Below, in pieces: positions 1 through 11,224 of a DNA stretch of 64,000 nucleotides. Under the pieces are notes generated by a model. The model did not search any database and was not told where the DNA came from. It saw nothing but the letters and a program-made list of their open reading frames with translations. The position numbers were made by a program, and so were the translations under genes. Source of the DNA: Agroathelia rolfsii (lineage: Eukaryota; Basidiomycota; Agaricomycetes; Amylocorticiales; Amylocorticiaceae); NCBI GenBank assembly GCA_018343915.1, contig JABRWF010000007.1, positions 1,488,001 through 1,552,000 of the forward strand. Reading direction: 5' to 3'. How positions within the stretch are numbered: position 1 is the stretch's first letter; every line of letters starts with the position of its first letter.

Positions 1-1171
1 AAGATGACTCCGTGGTATGAATCACTCGTTATTTTTTTCATATATACTTTATCCTGATGAAGAGACCTTTACCTTTATTAGATTTTAACGCATTCATACT
101 CGAGAGTGGTCATGCGTGCTCTTCTCCGAGCTCACAAGCGAAAGAGGATATCAGTCTACGTCACTGAGGCTCGACCTCGAGGCCTTGGGTTCGTAAAGGA
201 AATCGTCATGTAATACGCATATAGTTCATTAATATCTTTCTCTCTCCTCAATCAGCATCAAAACTTGCGAGGCATTGACAGCAGCTGGAATTCCCTGCAC
301 CGTCGTGCTGGACTCAGCCGTAGCATATGTTATGGATAAGGTCCGATTTTTCTATTTCCAATTTTCCCTCTTCGGCAACTCTCGGATAGGAAGGCGTGTT
401 TTTGTGGCTCACCACAGGTTTATCCATTCGTATAGGTTGACTTCGTTCTTGTCGGATCCGAGGCGGTCGTAGAGAGTGGCGGATTGATAAACGCCGTCGG
501 TAGCAATCAGATAGCGATCATTGCAAAAGCAGCCAGGAAGCCATTCTATGCTCTTGCTGAGAGGTGCGTCATTGGGAAGACTAGATTGATACTGATGGTT
601 CTTATCATTATCATTATCATCATCACTAGTTACAAGTTCCACCGCCTATTCCCATTGGGCCAATATGATCTACCTACGCACAAGGAGAACATATTATCTT
701 TTCCACCACCGATGCAAAGAGCACATGCACCCCTAACCGCGCGACCGTCGATCATGTCACCTTCCCCTGCTGTTTTGTCACTACGTGAGACAGCACAGTC
801 CAACGCCCAGAGGAGCAAGCTCAAGTTATCAATGCCATCTCGTGATCCAATGATGATGTCTCCGGAGCAGCTTGCCCGGAATCCCGATGTCGATTATACT
901 AGGTATGAGTGAATTTATCCGTATTCTGTTTCACGTGTGTGATTCGTCTCCTAAATAAAACCGACTTTTTTGTTTTGTTTTATTCCACGCTACTAGGCCA
1001 GATCTAATCTCACTGTGAGTGTCGTTACATCCGAGTCGCGTATCCTGTGATTTATACCTTCTATGAACACATGTGATGTTCTCGGTGTTTCTATACAGAG
1101 TATTCTCCGATGTTGGCAGTCTAACGCCTGAAGGCGTAACTACCTATCTCGTCGGCATGTTCGCAGGTTGA
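1..1171 (+). CDS. GCN3: eIF2B subunit alpha (5'-partial)
   Basis: Regulatory alpha subunit of eIF2B, the guanine-nucleotide exchange factor for eIF2, through which phosphorylated eIF2 inhibits translation. The C-terminal half is present. Inferred exons: <1-14, 82-188, 256-340, 436-563, 630-902, 997-1014 (18 nt) and 1099-1171, stop 1169-1171. Diagnostic stretches are [20 protein letters not shown], a [23 protein letters not shown] block, KPFYALAE, and [10 protein letters not shown] followed by VDYT and [18 protein letters not shown]. All match the Rossmann-like C-terminal domain of the eIF2B alpha/beta/delta family. A Ser/Pro/Met-rich insertion of roughly 30 residues lies between the DLP motif and VDYT, where the human protein has a shorter linker. 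The donor after exon 2 is GTTCGT. The start codon lies left of the window. Identity is secure from motif recall; exon edges are inferred. Confidence 0.93.
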
Positions 1172-3612
1172 AATTCCTGTAGCACGTTCCTGTTCGCCCT
1201 CCCGGAGCTTGAACTGGTGTTAATATTTGGTTGCGTCATCCAGCTGCATTGGCAACATAGGGCATAATGCGGGGATTTGTAAAATCATTCCTGCTCCGTG
1301 TACAGACATAAAAATAAAATAAAAAGAAACACGACATACTTGATGATAAGGGGACGGGTGTCGACTCAGTTCAAAGACTCCGTTTATCTCATCATGTTTT
1401 TCTTTTAGGCTTTGCGAATTACTCTCTGAGGTGATGATGATGATGATGATGATGTTAGATTATGACGATACAGTAGATACAGGACTAGCCCCCCTTGTTA
1501 TATCCAGTAATGATGTACGCGTTTCAATTACGATCATTTTCTCGGAGCTGTGGACCGACCTTGAATAAAAATTAATATCATTGGACGCGTGCATCTCCGT
1601 GGCTAGCTAGGCAGAATACTCTGAATGTCAAATAGCTTCAGTTTTTGTGTGCAAATTATGCACATGATGGATGCGGGTTGCTGCACAAGACCTATACATT
1701 GAAATCTGTATGGTGTCAATGCCAAGACGATCAGCGGAGTAAAATGAGCTATCCTCAACATCTTCTTTCGAGTCGAGACTAGCAATGTCTAATAAGTACA
1801 CAAGTCCTGCACATACAGATTAGATTATCGTACAATCATCATACATCATGTAGTGTCCTACGTATGTCATATATGTGACATGATTGACGTAAGGACAGTA
1901 CTATCTTGAGAGGAGGAAGAGGAGGTATGTAGACGAAAAAAGGTAATCACAAAAATCCTTGTGCCAGTGACCGGCGGCCCACAGGTCCAGTGACTTGTTT
2001 TCCTTCCCTGATGAAAATTTGAGCTGAAATCCCTTTCCAAGCAGTAACTAGGATGTGTATCTTCATGTTCAACGATATACTAAGCCTACGAGCTTACTAG
2101 ACACGCATACATACTGACACACCAAACACACACGAAACGCACACACCGACATACATATATATGCACACGTTCGGCCAACTCGGCGCTTTTAGTTCAACCT
2201 GTATGGGCTAACGATTAGGAAAAAATATCCCCAATACATGGCGTATCTCTTCCCCATCCTCACCCCTCTTCCCTTCCAGAAAAACACGTGCAGTTGTTGC
2301 TGTGATTTGGAATTCAGGCGTAACCCGCCATTAAGGGCAATAATTATGTACATGTATGCGCATAATAATCACATTCATATACTGTGCTTCGAACTCGTGC
2401 TTGCAGGGACAAGAATTTAAAACACAACTGGTTTGCAAAGTAACAGAATAGGGGGGGGGGGATGGGATGGAAGGATAAACAAGAGATGATGAGGATGGAT
2501 AATGATGATATGAGAGGAGCGAGGGCTCCTCCTTCCATCCACTGTAATGAAAAACTCTCGGCTGCAATGTGCGCGCGCAGGATATTGAGGTTGGCGGAGA
2601 GATTCCGAGAGAGAAAGGGTGAGAGGAGGAAAAGGCTTGTTTCCCCGAATTCGATTCGTCGTGTTACCTTGTATGTCTGACACAGGAAAGCATGCATCAA
2701 CAATTTCCGTGGATGGGAAGAAGTTTATCCTGTTGTGATATAGATAACGAGATCTTACAAACTTTTTCCTCGGAAGGTAAGAAAAAAAATAGACTGTTCT
2801 CCATCATTTCACTTGCCAGCGTGCCGCGATATACCATCCGACGGATGCTATTTAGGCAAGATAGGTCCATGAGGAATATCATGGAAGATCCTACCGGGAC
2901 GAACAAGCAGCGAGTACAGCTCGAATCGCAAAGCTCCGGTTGCCAAATAGCCTTCAAGGCTAAATGAGATGCATATATCATGGCGAGCCTGTTCCGCGGA
3001 AGTTATGACATGTTCTCTCGTGTCACGCATGCATTCGGGTGTTGTACTTGTGCTGTTGTTGCTTACTGGTGGGTGGTGGATACTGGGGGTGGCGTTATCA
3101 CACGGCCATCGATGAAAATGTTTGACTGGCGGCTGCGTTCGTTCATGCTTTCCTCCCATCGTGCTTCGAGTTTCAAGTTCGGATTAGGAAGATGACGATA
3201 TGAGCTTGTGGGGGCGTGCGGATCCTCTTCATTTTTTTCATTCTGTTTCTGATGGTGGGTGGGCGAACAACAGAACAGCTGCTCCTGCACACCTCCAATG
3301 CGCACAGACGTACACATTCTCCCAACCACGGCCCGGAGGTGCCTGTGCGAGCCACACGTCCGATCGCATTAGCGATACTGTATTTCGAACATTTTCGCCA
3401 ACACGGTGCTATTGCCGTAGGAGTATAAATTCTGTGGATACCCGAAACGATGAACAAACCCAGGACAGAACTCACCGATTCCGAGTCGACTGCTACTCAC
3501 TACTACTCTGCTACTGTAAATTGCGAACAGCTTCTTTCACTGCACCTTCTATTCCCCACCGTTTATCATCCTCCCTTGCATCGCATACACACACCCATAA
3601 CTCACGTTCTCG
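1172..3612. other. intergenic region, no recognisable gene
   Basis: About 2.4 kb without a gene I can support. It contains a (TGA)n microsatellite near 1432, an 11-nt G tract near 2451, and several overlapping short open frames on both strands (the longest 119-158 codons). These are rich in low-complexity residues and match nothing I know. They look like chance frames, although a small spliced gene cannot be excluded. Confidence 0.5.
1432..1454. repeat. TGA trinucleotide microsatellite
   Basis: Seven to eight perfect TGA units, non-coding, downstream of the eIF2B-alpha gene. Confidence 0.85.
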
Positions 3613-4246
3613 ATGTGTCATTGGCGCCGGTACGGCAATTTTACCTTTACTCGCACCCATTGCGGCCATGATCTGATTGAATTGGGTTATACAGCGTCCG
3701 CAACACTTATCTTAAATGCGGTCATAAGTATGATCTGGTGAGTACATTGCCGATATCACAAACAATAATATGTGGGCTTACGAAATGTTACGGTTTCCTC
3801 CTGGCAGGAGGACCAGATGATCCAATGCGAAGACCGATTTTGCAGGTTTTCGCTAACGCATCCATCCAATTGCGTGCCGCCAAATTGTACGCAGACGTGC
3901 TGGCAAAAGTAAGTAACTTTCTTCCGTTCCCATGACGTGTTTGAGGTTCGCAGGCTAATTATATATGTTTTGCTCGTGCGCGTGCAGCCGGCAATACCCT
4001 AAACAGTACAGTAAGCCAGATTCCCTCGTGTGCAATGATGAATAGTCTTGGCTAACCACATATATACTTGCCCCTTACTCTCTGTCACTCATCCCTTCAA
4101 ATTTGCTTTTTTGCCTTTACACGCCCACTCCATCTTATTTCGTCTCGTCTGGCTCCACGCTCTCCCCAGACCCGCAGATTGACAATTGGTGCCCGGGCTG
4201 TGTTGAACGGGGTATCGCACCAAGTATCGCGCCTGGTCGTGTTTAA
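3613..4246 (+). CDS. small Cys-rich fungal protein (MCHWR family)
   Basis: An 86-residue protein assembled from five small exons: 3613-3629, 3695-3737, 3808-3908, 3988-4010 and 4170-4246. The phases agree at every junction and the stop is 4244-4246. It begins MCHWRRVRNTYLKCGH and carries paired cysteines and histidines (CGH, a CEDRFC block, HPSNC, PNC, TCW, WCPGC). The spacing suggests a compact zinc-binding fold. I recall similar tiny proteins starting MC-W-R/K with CGH and a final CP-C motif from many basidiomycete genomes, all uncharacterised. No signal peptide or membrane segment is visible. It sits alone in a gene-poor stretch. Function unknown; metal binding is inference from the Cys pattern only. 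An annotator using a minimum ORF length would miss it because no exon exceeds about 100 nt. Confidence 0.75.
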
Positions 4247-5166
4247 CTCGAGCGCTATCATTGTCAAATAGGCAATTAATGGGAAGGGAAGGAAAACGGT
4301 TCATTCTACATTACAGCTATATTAAATCAGCGCAGTGCGTTGCCTGCGGGTGAGTTTGTTGGGGGATATGTCTATCAACTGGGGAACACGCCGCAGGATG
4401 GCGTGTCGCACCAGATACAGCCATATGGTGGAGAACCTCTCGCATACGGCGTCATTAGCCTGTGGGGGAAGTATCCTCACTGATATGCTTATGTTCGCAT
4501 GGCTGGCATTTTATTTTTTTTTATTTCCCCTGCTCGACTTTTTGTATGGCGAGATGCATGCCAGCGTGCACGTAATTTATTTTTAAAAGACTCTTTTTTT
4601 TGCCTCATGTAGTGTCTTTGTAATCCCACAATCAATGACGTTTGATATACCGGAGATGAGGCCAAGTAGACTCGGAGCAGTGCTATATTATGGCCAGCAA
4701 GTGAAGTTCCTAGGTTCCTTGGTCTGAGATAACGGGTATAAAGAGGGTATAATATAGGCTAGTGGTACAATAGAGCATGGAAGACAGAGAATTACGAGAG
4801 TCTGTAGGTGGGTATACTTGTGGACTCGGTCATGATTGCATTTACCAGAAGCGTGGAGAACAATCACGGGGCTTCGGAAATGACAGATACATGCGCACCC
4901 AGTGCATAAGCGATGCTTGTGTCCAAGAAGAAGATAGGATACAAGGGAAATAGTACGAGCACCGAGGCGAGAGACGGTTGACCAGGAAGAGAAAGAACAA
5001 GACCGAGAGTAAGAGAAACAAGGGGATTATTTGAACCGGAATAATAAGTCAACACTTAGTAAGTTCTTCTTTTGAAATTGGAAGCTTCTCCCATTCAATC
5101 CACACACTCACGTAACAACAACATCGCTTCAAGTCCTCTCTGTTAGTCTCTATAGTCATTATTATC
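4247..5166. other. intergenic region
   Basis: No gene, RNA or repeat recognised between the small Cys-rich gene and PP4R2. The last 100 bases are presumably the PP4R2 promoter and leader. Confidence 0.5.
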
Positions 5167-6452
5167 ATGGCCTCATCGTCATCCTCGGCACTCGACTTTA
5201 TCTGGCAAGACGGTAAGCAGCAGATCAGGCTCGATTATAATTTCCCAAAAGTCTATATCGGCAAAATACAGACTACAACGATCTGCTCGAAAAGGTGGCA
5301 ACCACCGACGATGTCTCCAAGTCCGTCTCTCCTCCCGTATTTCGACTGTATCTCTCCTCGTCCTGATGCATGATCCATCCTAGCATCGAATGGCCCAAGC
5401 TGCGTCAAATGCTCAAATATAAAATAAATGAGGTTGGACGCATACTCTCCGCCAATTTGTGCCTTCTGACATCACATGTTCTGCGCGCATGCAATAGAAC
5501 ATTTCGTCCTTTCTGGCTGTACAAGACGAGTTGCAAAACCAACCTCCACCGCAACCACGCTCACCCGTTTATCATCCATCTGGAAGCCTTAAAATATGGC
5601 CATTTCCTGCCCGCCAGCGGCCCACCGGAGGGCTCGACGAAGCCCCAAAACACTTTCTGACATTAAAGGAAGCTGAAAACATGAAACAGCTGATCTTTTC
5701 CCAGCTAGATGAATTCGATCAGTTAGCATGCTTTCCACTCTTCATGTCCATATTTTGTTATCGACCAGTCACTGATCAGCCGCATAACATACAGAAGTCC
5801 CCCATTTACAATTCAACGCGTCTGCGAACTCAGTCTTCATCCACAAAAGAATTACAAAACCATAGGAAAATATCTTAGAGCCGTAGACAAGTCTATCCTC
5901 GTCACATCCTCATATAACACATTCCCGCCCTTAGCTGAGCATGAAAAGATCGGCCCGCTACAAACATCACTCTCGGTCGTCGGCTCGCCGAGATCATCTG
6001 CTCCGCCGACGCCTATATTCTCACCTATCGCCTTCCTCCACGATGATGCGAGGCGGTCCAAATCGCGTAGCCCGCCTCCATCGCCACTCACTCTAACGCC
6101 CGCTGTGGACTCTGTCACGGGTCCCGTCAGTAATAGTGACGTGCCTACGTTTGGTCTCGTAGACGAGTTGGACGATCCGAGCCCTAACCATATGAGCGAT
6201 CATCCGACTGCGTTGACGGCCACGACAACAATGACACCCATAGTGACACCTGATGCTACAACGGCCATTGCTGACACTGGCTCCCGGCCGTTCCTGGGTA
6301 GCCTCGAGCAGCGATTTGTACCAGCCGAGAAGGGTGAGGACGAGAACAATCATAGCACCGGCACCGAAAGCCGGCAGCAGTCGTCAACAGTCGGCGGCGA
6401 TACTGACAGTATGGACCTAGATGAAAACGAGGATAAGGAGAATAAAGAGTGA
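5167..6452 (+). CDS. PPP4R2: protein phosphatase 4 regulatory subunit 2 (PPP4R2/PSY4)
   Basis: Predicted regulatory subunit of the PP4 phosphatase complex, which dephosphorylates gamma-H2AX and other checkpoint targets in the nucleus. Inferred exons are 5167-5212, 5272-5359, 5384-5432, 5498-5721 and 5795-6452 (354 residues). Family signatures in order are IEWPKLRQMLKYKINE near residue 46, LDEFDQSPPFTIQRVCEL in the middle, and a HPQKNYKTIGKYLRAVDK block followed by LVTSSY. These correspond to the PPP4R2 core domain. The C-terminal half is disordered, Ser/Thr/Pro-rich and acidic, ending DENEDKENKE, as is common in this family. The ATG at 5167 gives the MASSSSSALDFIW start. It converges with the FYV7-like gene, with 201 bp between stop codons. 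Confidence 0.88.
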
Positions 6453-6653
6453 CCAGGATAGTGGTATAGATAATAATGATGATGACAGTAGAAGACGAAA
6501 AAGACAGGACATGACCATCGTCTGTCAACTTCCTTCCTTTCTTCCCCTTGCAGACTTTCCAGAGAGCTATGACCACGCATTTACCGAGATGCGCACACAT
6601 GCCCCTCCCCTTACACACACACCTGCAAGACACAACACAATCATACTCTTGCC

Positions 6654-7552
6654 TCATGTATAATCACGTTTGATCTTTTCTAATAACGTCCCCATGCGCA
6701 GCTTCATGTCCGGTTGCTGCCCCTTGCCACCCTTACTCCCTCTTCCTTGCACTCCCCCCCGTGGCCATCGTCCACGTCCAAACCCTGTGTCGTCGTTCTG
6801 TCGTTGCTCGCTAGGCTGCAGCTGTGTTCGCGGAACGCCGGCGCGACTGTTCGGATTCTTGTGGTTTTGAATTTGTTCCCCGTTGTTGTGTTTCGGCCTA
6901 CGCTGGCGATGTGATGTAACATGAAGCGGGTCTGTCGTTTCGTTCATCTTCGTCTTCTTATTTGGTACCATTGTCCTGGATTGTGCTAGCTTTTTCAAGC
7001 GTGGAGATCGTTCCCGCGAAGGGACATGAGAATGCGAATGGGTTTCGGTTGCAGAGCTGCCGTCTTCGTCTAGGTTGTTTGAGTGCCCGTTTTTTCCTTG
7101 TGCCATGCTTGAAGTCCAAGCAGTGTCTCCATCTTCGGAACTAGGGTTGTCCCCGTCTTGTAGAAGTATTCGATCATCGGTAGTCCCATGCCCATCACCA
7201 TCTTTAATGCTATGACTATCATCATCATCATTGTGCCGATGGCTAGTGAGAAGGGTGCTGTTGGTCAAAAGACCCTCCCTGCGTTTTTCAGCCTTCCATT
7301 TGGCCTTGAGTTTCTTGGTTTCGATCCAGGATTTTTTGAGTTTTTTGGCTGTAGTAGCAATTATGCGGATAAGATGGGATAGCGTTCAGAGAAGCCAGGA
7401 TTATCAATGGATAGCCAATGACGGGCGACAGGGCCACGAGCTGTAGCGTATACATTACCTCGATTGGCAGGCAGATGTTGGAAAGTGGGAGGCCTTTTGC
7501 GTTTTGTGCCAGAAGATGTGGAGGGCTGTGTTGATGTCGTTGCTGGTGCCAT
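6654..7552 (-). CDS. FYV7: rRNA-processing protein FYV7-like
   Basis: A basic protein of 262 residues from two exons (7459-7552 and 6654-7348) joined by a 110-nt intron. The conserved N-terminal part reads KRKRPPTFQHLPANR, then KKLKKSWIETKKLKAKWKAE and KRREGL. The C-terminus has RGRW, GGVQGRG and GQQPDMKLRMGTLLEKIKRD. A basic KKLKK-W--KK-KAKW segment plus a terminal G-Q-P-MK-RM--LLEKIK motif is what I recall for FYV7/CCDC59, a nucleolar factor needed for 35S pre-rRNA processing. The region between is low-complexity, rich in Asp, Ser, His and Arg, and poorly conserved. Assignment is by motif recall and is moderate. It is divergent from eIF1, with 242 bp between start codons. Confidence 0.55.
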
Positions 7553-7794
7553 TCAAGTTGTTGTGTCTGGTGTTGGATATAAGAAAGTGTACTGCTTTTT
7601 GTAGTCTGTGTGTATAGTAAATGAAGTCATGGTGAATTTAAAAATGAAGGGCTTCAGGGCTGTTCGGCTGACGTAATGCGACTTATAATTGGCTGCGTGG
7701 TACGGGCCTTGGAACAACCAAGACCATTTCCATCATCTTGTCTATCCCACTCTCATCTAGTAAAACCCTCCCTGTCTACAGTCCCCCTCGTCGC

Positions 7795-8519
7795 ATGAGC
7801 GTGCAGAACCTCAACTCCTTCGGTGAGCTCATTCTTTCAATCCTACCAATGTGCCTTGCCCCATCTCCCACCGCAGCAAAAGCTGTGGCAGGGAGATATC
7901 ACAATCGCAAGCGCTCAGCAGCGGCGACAACAACAACCCCAGTGAACTGGCCGACTGATCACTCTTTCTTCTGTCTTTTCTACCTTTTTCCAGATCCTTT
8001 TGCCGATGAGGCCGATCTTTCCAACGGCAACCAGGACGTCGGTTCTCAGCAGAATTACATCCACATTCGTATTCAGCAGAGAAACGGAAGGAAGACTTTA
8101 ACCACTTTGCAGGGCCTGCCGAAAGGTGCGCGTCCCCCTCCCCCCGTTTTTTTCGATGTGGCAGTGTTTCTGCCGCATAACTCCAACAAGCTGACTCACA
8201 CTGACTTTTATCCTTTTTCTTTTCTTTTTCTATTTTTTTTTTCTTGGATAATTTATCGCAAATACCAGAGTATGACGCCAAGAAACTCTTAAAGGCATTC
8301 AAGAAGGTGATTAACCATTCATATATCTTTGGATCCTTTTGTCGCAGGCTGATCAAACACTTCCTATGACTCTAGGAATTCGCCTGCAATGGCACTCTCG
8401 TTCAAGATGAGGAGGCCGGTGAAGTTATCCAGCTTCAGGGTGATCAGCGCACCAAGATCTCCAACTTCCTAGTCGAAGAAGGGATCTCTCGTGGCACCAT
8501 CAAGCTGCACGGGTTCTAG
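7795..8519 (+). CDS. SUI1: translation initiation factor eIF1
   Basis: eIF1 binds the 40S subunit near the P site and enforces start-codon fidelity during scanning. Four exons (7795-7822, 7994-8125, 8269-8306, 8376-8519) give 113 residues, the usual family length. The start MSVQNLNSFDPFADEAD is typical. The SUI1 domain contains YIHIRIQQRNGRKTLTTLQG, LPKEYDAKKLLKAFKKEFAC, NGTLVQDEEAGEVIQLQGDQ, and ends ISRGTIKLHGF. The first exon is only 28 nt, so the first intron follows codon 9. An in-frame upstream start would produce a longer open frame, but the family start is the ATG at 7795. Confidence 0.97.
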
Positions 8520-9028
8520 AGGGCCAGCAAGCTTGCACAACACACGTGCACTCAGACACACTCGATGGATAATATAATATGCGCATGGACATTTCTTGAG
8601 CAGAATTTTTGTCCATTGCTGTTGTTGTCTTGGCCTTGGATACTAGTTGCACGACTTTGACAAATCCACATCTATGTACCACCTTTTTCTCATTTCCTGT
8701 CTTGTTCACGATTCTGTCTTTCTCGCTCATTGTGTAATATGACGTCATTTTTCCATGAGACACTGATGTAATGTATGCGTGAACCGATGTTGCTTTATGT
8801 GTGAATCTTGGAAAGTAGAGGAACAGACCTAAGGATATTGTCATTTTGATATAATACAATAAACATGTTCTCCATGTTCCATAGAAGAAAACAGAAAGGC
8901 TGCATTCATAAAGGCTATAAAATATGTGATATAGCTCGGTGCAACAAATCGACTCATCTTGGTATGTTATGCTGGAGGGTGTGAACAAGAATGCAGCATC
9001 CCAGAAGAAACTGGCCCCTTCACAGAGA
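8520..9028. other. convergent intergenic region
   Basis: 3' flanks of eIF1 (+) and SNRNP27 (-). A 162-codon minus-strand frame here has no recognisable domain and overlaps the eIF1 end. It is treated as chance. Confidence 0.5.
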
Positions 9029-9968
9029 TTATTTGATCTTGTCCAGGGGTCTGTTGAATCCTCCGCGCCTGTTTTTGAGAGAGGTGGTCAAAATTATGCA
9101 AATTAAGAAGATGGCGTAATTCTAGTGTAACGTACCGATTCATGTATTGTCTCCATGTGCGCAGCTTCTTGATGTTCGCTATGCCCTCTTGGTTGCCCTG
9201 GACTTTTTTACCCTATATAAAATAACAAGGTCAAATGTGATAGCAACGTATGGACAAGAACTCATTCATGCCTTTGTAGAACCGAAACCAGAAAGGCCCA
9301 TGGCAGCCATAAGGTCAGTATCGTCCTGGTTTTCGGCATCCATCTCTACCAACTCGCCTTCATCTGAGGCATCAGGATCTAGGTTTGGTCGTACATCTTT
9401 CATGGACGAAGCTGTATGTAAATGCATGATCAATTTTTGGTTAGTATATTTGGAGACGCATGGATTACTTACATTCACGTATTGGTAGCTCTGAGCGGGA
9501 TGATGCAGCTGCTGGTAGTGGAGACCTCCGGGCAGAATCACGATGGCCATCTCTATCGCGCTCACGTTCTCGCTCTCTATCACGGTCGCGCTCCCGGTCG
9601 TAGTCTCGCCTGTCTCTGTCTCTGTCCCTCCTGTCGTCACGCGCATGGTCTCTCAAGTCGTCATGTCGCCTGCGGTCATCCCTATCTTTGGGATAATCTC
9701 TCCTATCTGCATAACATAGCTATGAGCAGAAAAAAGAGTATAAAAAGACAGGTGTGCGCATACCAGAACCCCTGTAGTCTCTATCTCTCCTGGGTGAGCG
9801 ACTGCGACTCCTCCTGCCACGATCACGCGGGGGAGGTGCGTCTCCCCTGCTGCTACCGCCGCCGCCGCGTCCGTAGCGGTCTCTCTCGCCACGATCTCTA
9901 TCTCTGCCGCCCGCCCGGTCGTCCCGCTCCCAGCTGCGTTCCCGACGTCTGTTGTCTCTCGAAGACAT
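9029..9968 (-). CDS. SNRNP27: U4/U6.U5 tri-snRNP 27 kDa protein
   Basis: Component of the tri-snRNP involved in pre-mRNA splicing. Five exons (9764-9968, 9473-9706, 9272-9411, 9136-9212, 9029-9068) encode 231 residues. The N-terminal two thirds is an Arg/Asp/Ser-rich RS-type region (SSRDNRRRERSWERDDR and many RD, RE and RS dipeptides). The conserved C-terminus reads LMAAMGLSGFGSTKGKKVQG, NQEGIANIKKLRTWRQYMNR and RGGFNRPLDKIK, which defines this family. The third intron (9213-9271) has a GC donor: AAAG|GCATGA...TATAG|GGTAAA. It is the only junction found that keeps STKGKKV in frame. It is divergent from the TMEM242-like gene with 109 bp between ATGs, suggesting a shared promoter. Confidence 0.93.
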
Positions 9969-10077
9969 AATAAGAGGAGTCGCGGTTATAGTGAAGCGCG
10001 TTTAGTTGTCGACTTGTAAGTTACAAGTCTGTCGGAGTTTCAACACACGCTGTATACTGGCTTTTCTCTTGCCTGAC
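9969..10077. promoter_or_regulatory. probable bidirectional promoter, SNRNP27 / TMEM242-like
   Basis: Only 109 bp separates the two opposed start codons, so both leaders and core promoters must overlap or be shared. No specific factor site identified. Confidence 0.45.
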
Positions 10078-10998
10078 ATGTCCTTGTTGTCGACTGACAC
10101 AACTGGCGCAACGACGCCTGGCCCAACAGGGAATGATACAAAGAAGCCAGTACCAAAATGGATACCTATATCCATGGTAAATACCTCTTCTTGTGATGTT
10201 GGAATACATCCTATTAACATTCGATTTAACGATTGCAGTTAGCAGTAAGTACGGTCGCAATGGTTGCGCCTGTATATTTTCTACGCCGAGCTAGGACGTC
10301 GCACCGACAACATAGTACCGCCCATGCTACTTCAAGTGCTGCACAATCTTTGTCCTCTCCTGCTCCTCGACGTAGAACGGGTGCAGCACCATTACGTCTT
10401 AAGCCATCGTCTACTACTGCTACCAGTACTGCTCTTCCCTCTAGTCGGCCAACCATCGCGCGGTCAGGCATACCAGATTCATTGACGAAACCTACAACGG
10501 CAAATGCTGGCAACGAAGATTACTTCAATGCACCATTGTACACCGCCAAGGCTTTCGGTATCGCAACATTTATGGTCACCGCATGTGCGTTTACTACGGT
10601 TGTAGGCGTAAAGACCTATATGGGTGTTAAAGATGTAATACCATTTTTTTTTCTCCTTTTCTAAAATCAAGTAAGGTAGACTGAAACTTTGTTAGACTCA
10701 GGAATTTGCAACCCGTATGCGCTTCCTTCTAGCAGACAAGATGCCATTATTATCAGAACGCCTCTATCGAGCTGTTAAAGACGGAGAACAAGATCATGAG
10801 GATCGTGCTGCCGATGCAGACACTCAAGACGCTGAACCATGGACGTGGGATGGTGCAGAGAAGCGCTTGTCGACCGCATACAGTCGGGGTGGTTTCTCGG
10901 CTTGGGCAGAGGCAGCGTTACAGGAGCTGGAGAAGGAGAGCAGATTAGAAAAGTTGAAGCAGCAGGCGCTCCGCGTGGAACAGCAGCCCAAGTCATGA
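10078..10998 (+). CDS. TMEM242-like (DUF1358) mitochondrial membrane protein, tentative
   Basis: 263 residues from exons 10078-10176, 10239-10634 and 10702-10998. The N-terminal half is Ser/Thr/Ala/Arg-rich (PVYFLRRARTSHRQHSTAH). The conserved core is AKAFGIATFMVTACAFTTVV, a hydrophobic segment near residues 145-165, followed by GVKTYMGVKD, EFATRMRFLLADKMPLLSER. A hydrophobic segment followed by G-V-D/E-EF--RMR---P resembles what I recall of TMEM242, a mitochondrial inner-membrane assembly factor linked to ATP synthase and complex I. The C-terminal tail is helical and charged. The family call rests on one short conserved block. An uncharacterised single-pass fungal membrane protein is the alternative. 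Confidence 0.5.
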
Positions 10999-11224
10999 GG
11001 CAGCAAAATACTACGCTGCTTTGGTGTGCGGAAACACGATGGACTGGAGATCTTGATTTCATAGAACGGTAGAACGTCATAAGTACTTTCCACCAGCCGA
11101 AATTAGTGAGCACTACCGAAACTGCCCTCAGGCCTCATGCATCTACTTTATTATATAACCTTCTGTAATACTAAGCCATGCCTCAATTATAATACAATCT
11201 CCTGTCAACACAATATGGACATGT

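Noticed and set aside
2331..3676. Overlapping ORFs of 90-158 codons on both strands
   Set aside because: No domain, low-complexity composition, heavy mutual overlap and no convincing splice structure. They look like composition artefacts.
6093..6657. Minus-strand ORFs opposite PP4R2
   Set aside because: Antisense shadows of the acidic, repetitive PP4R2 C-terminus.
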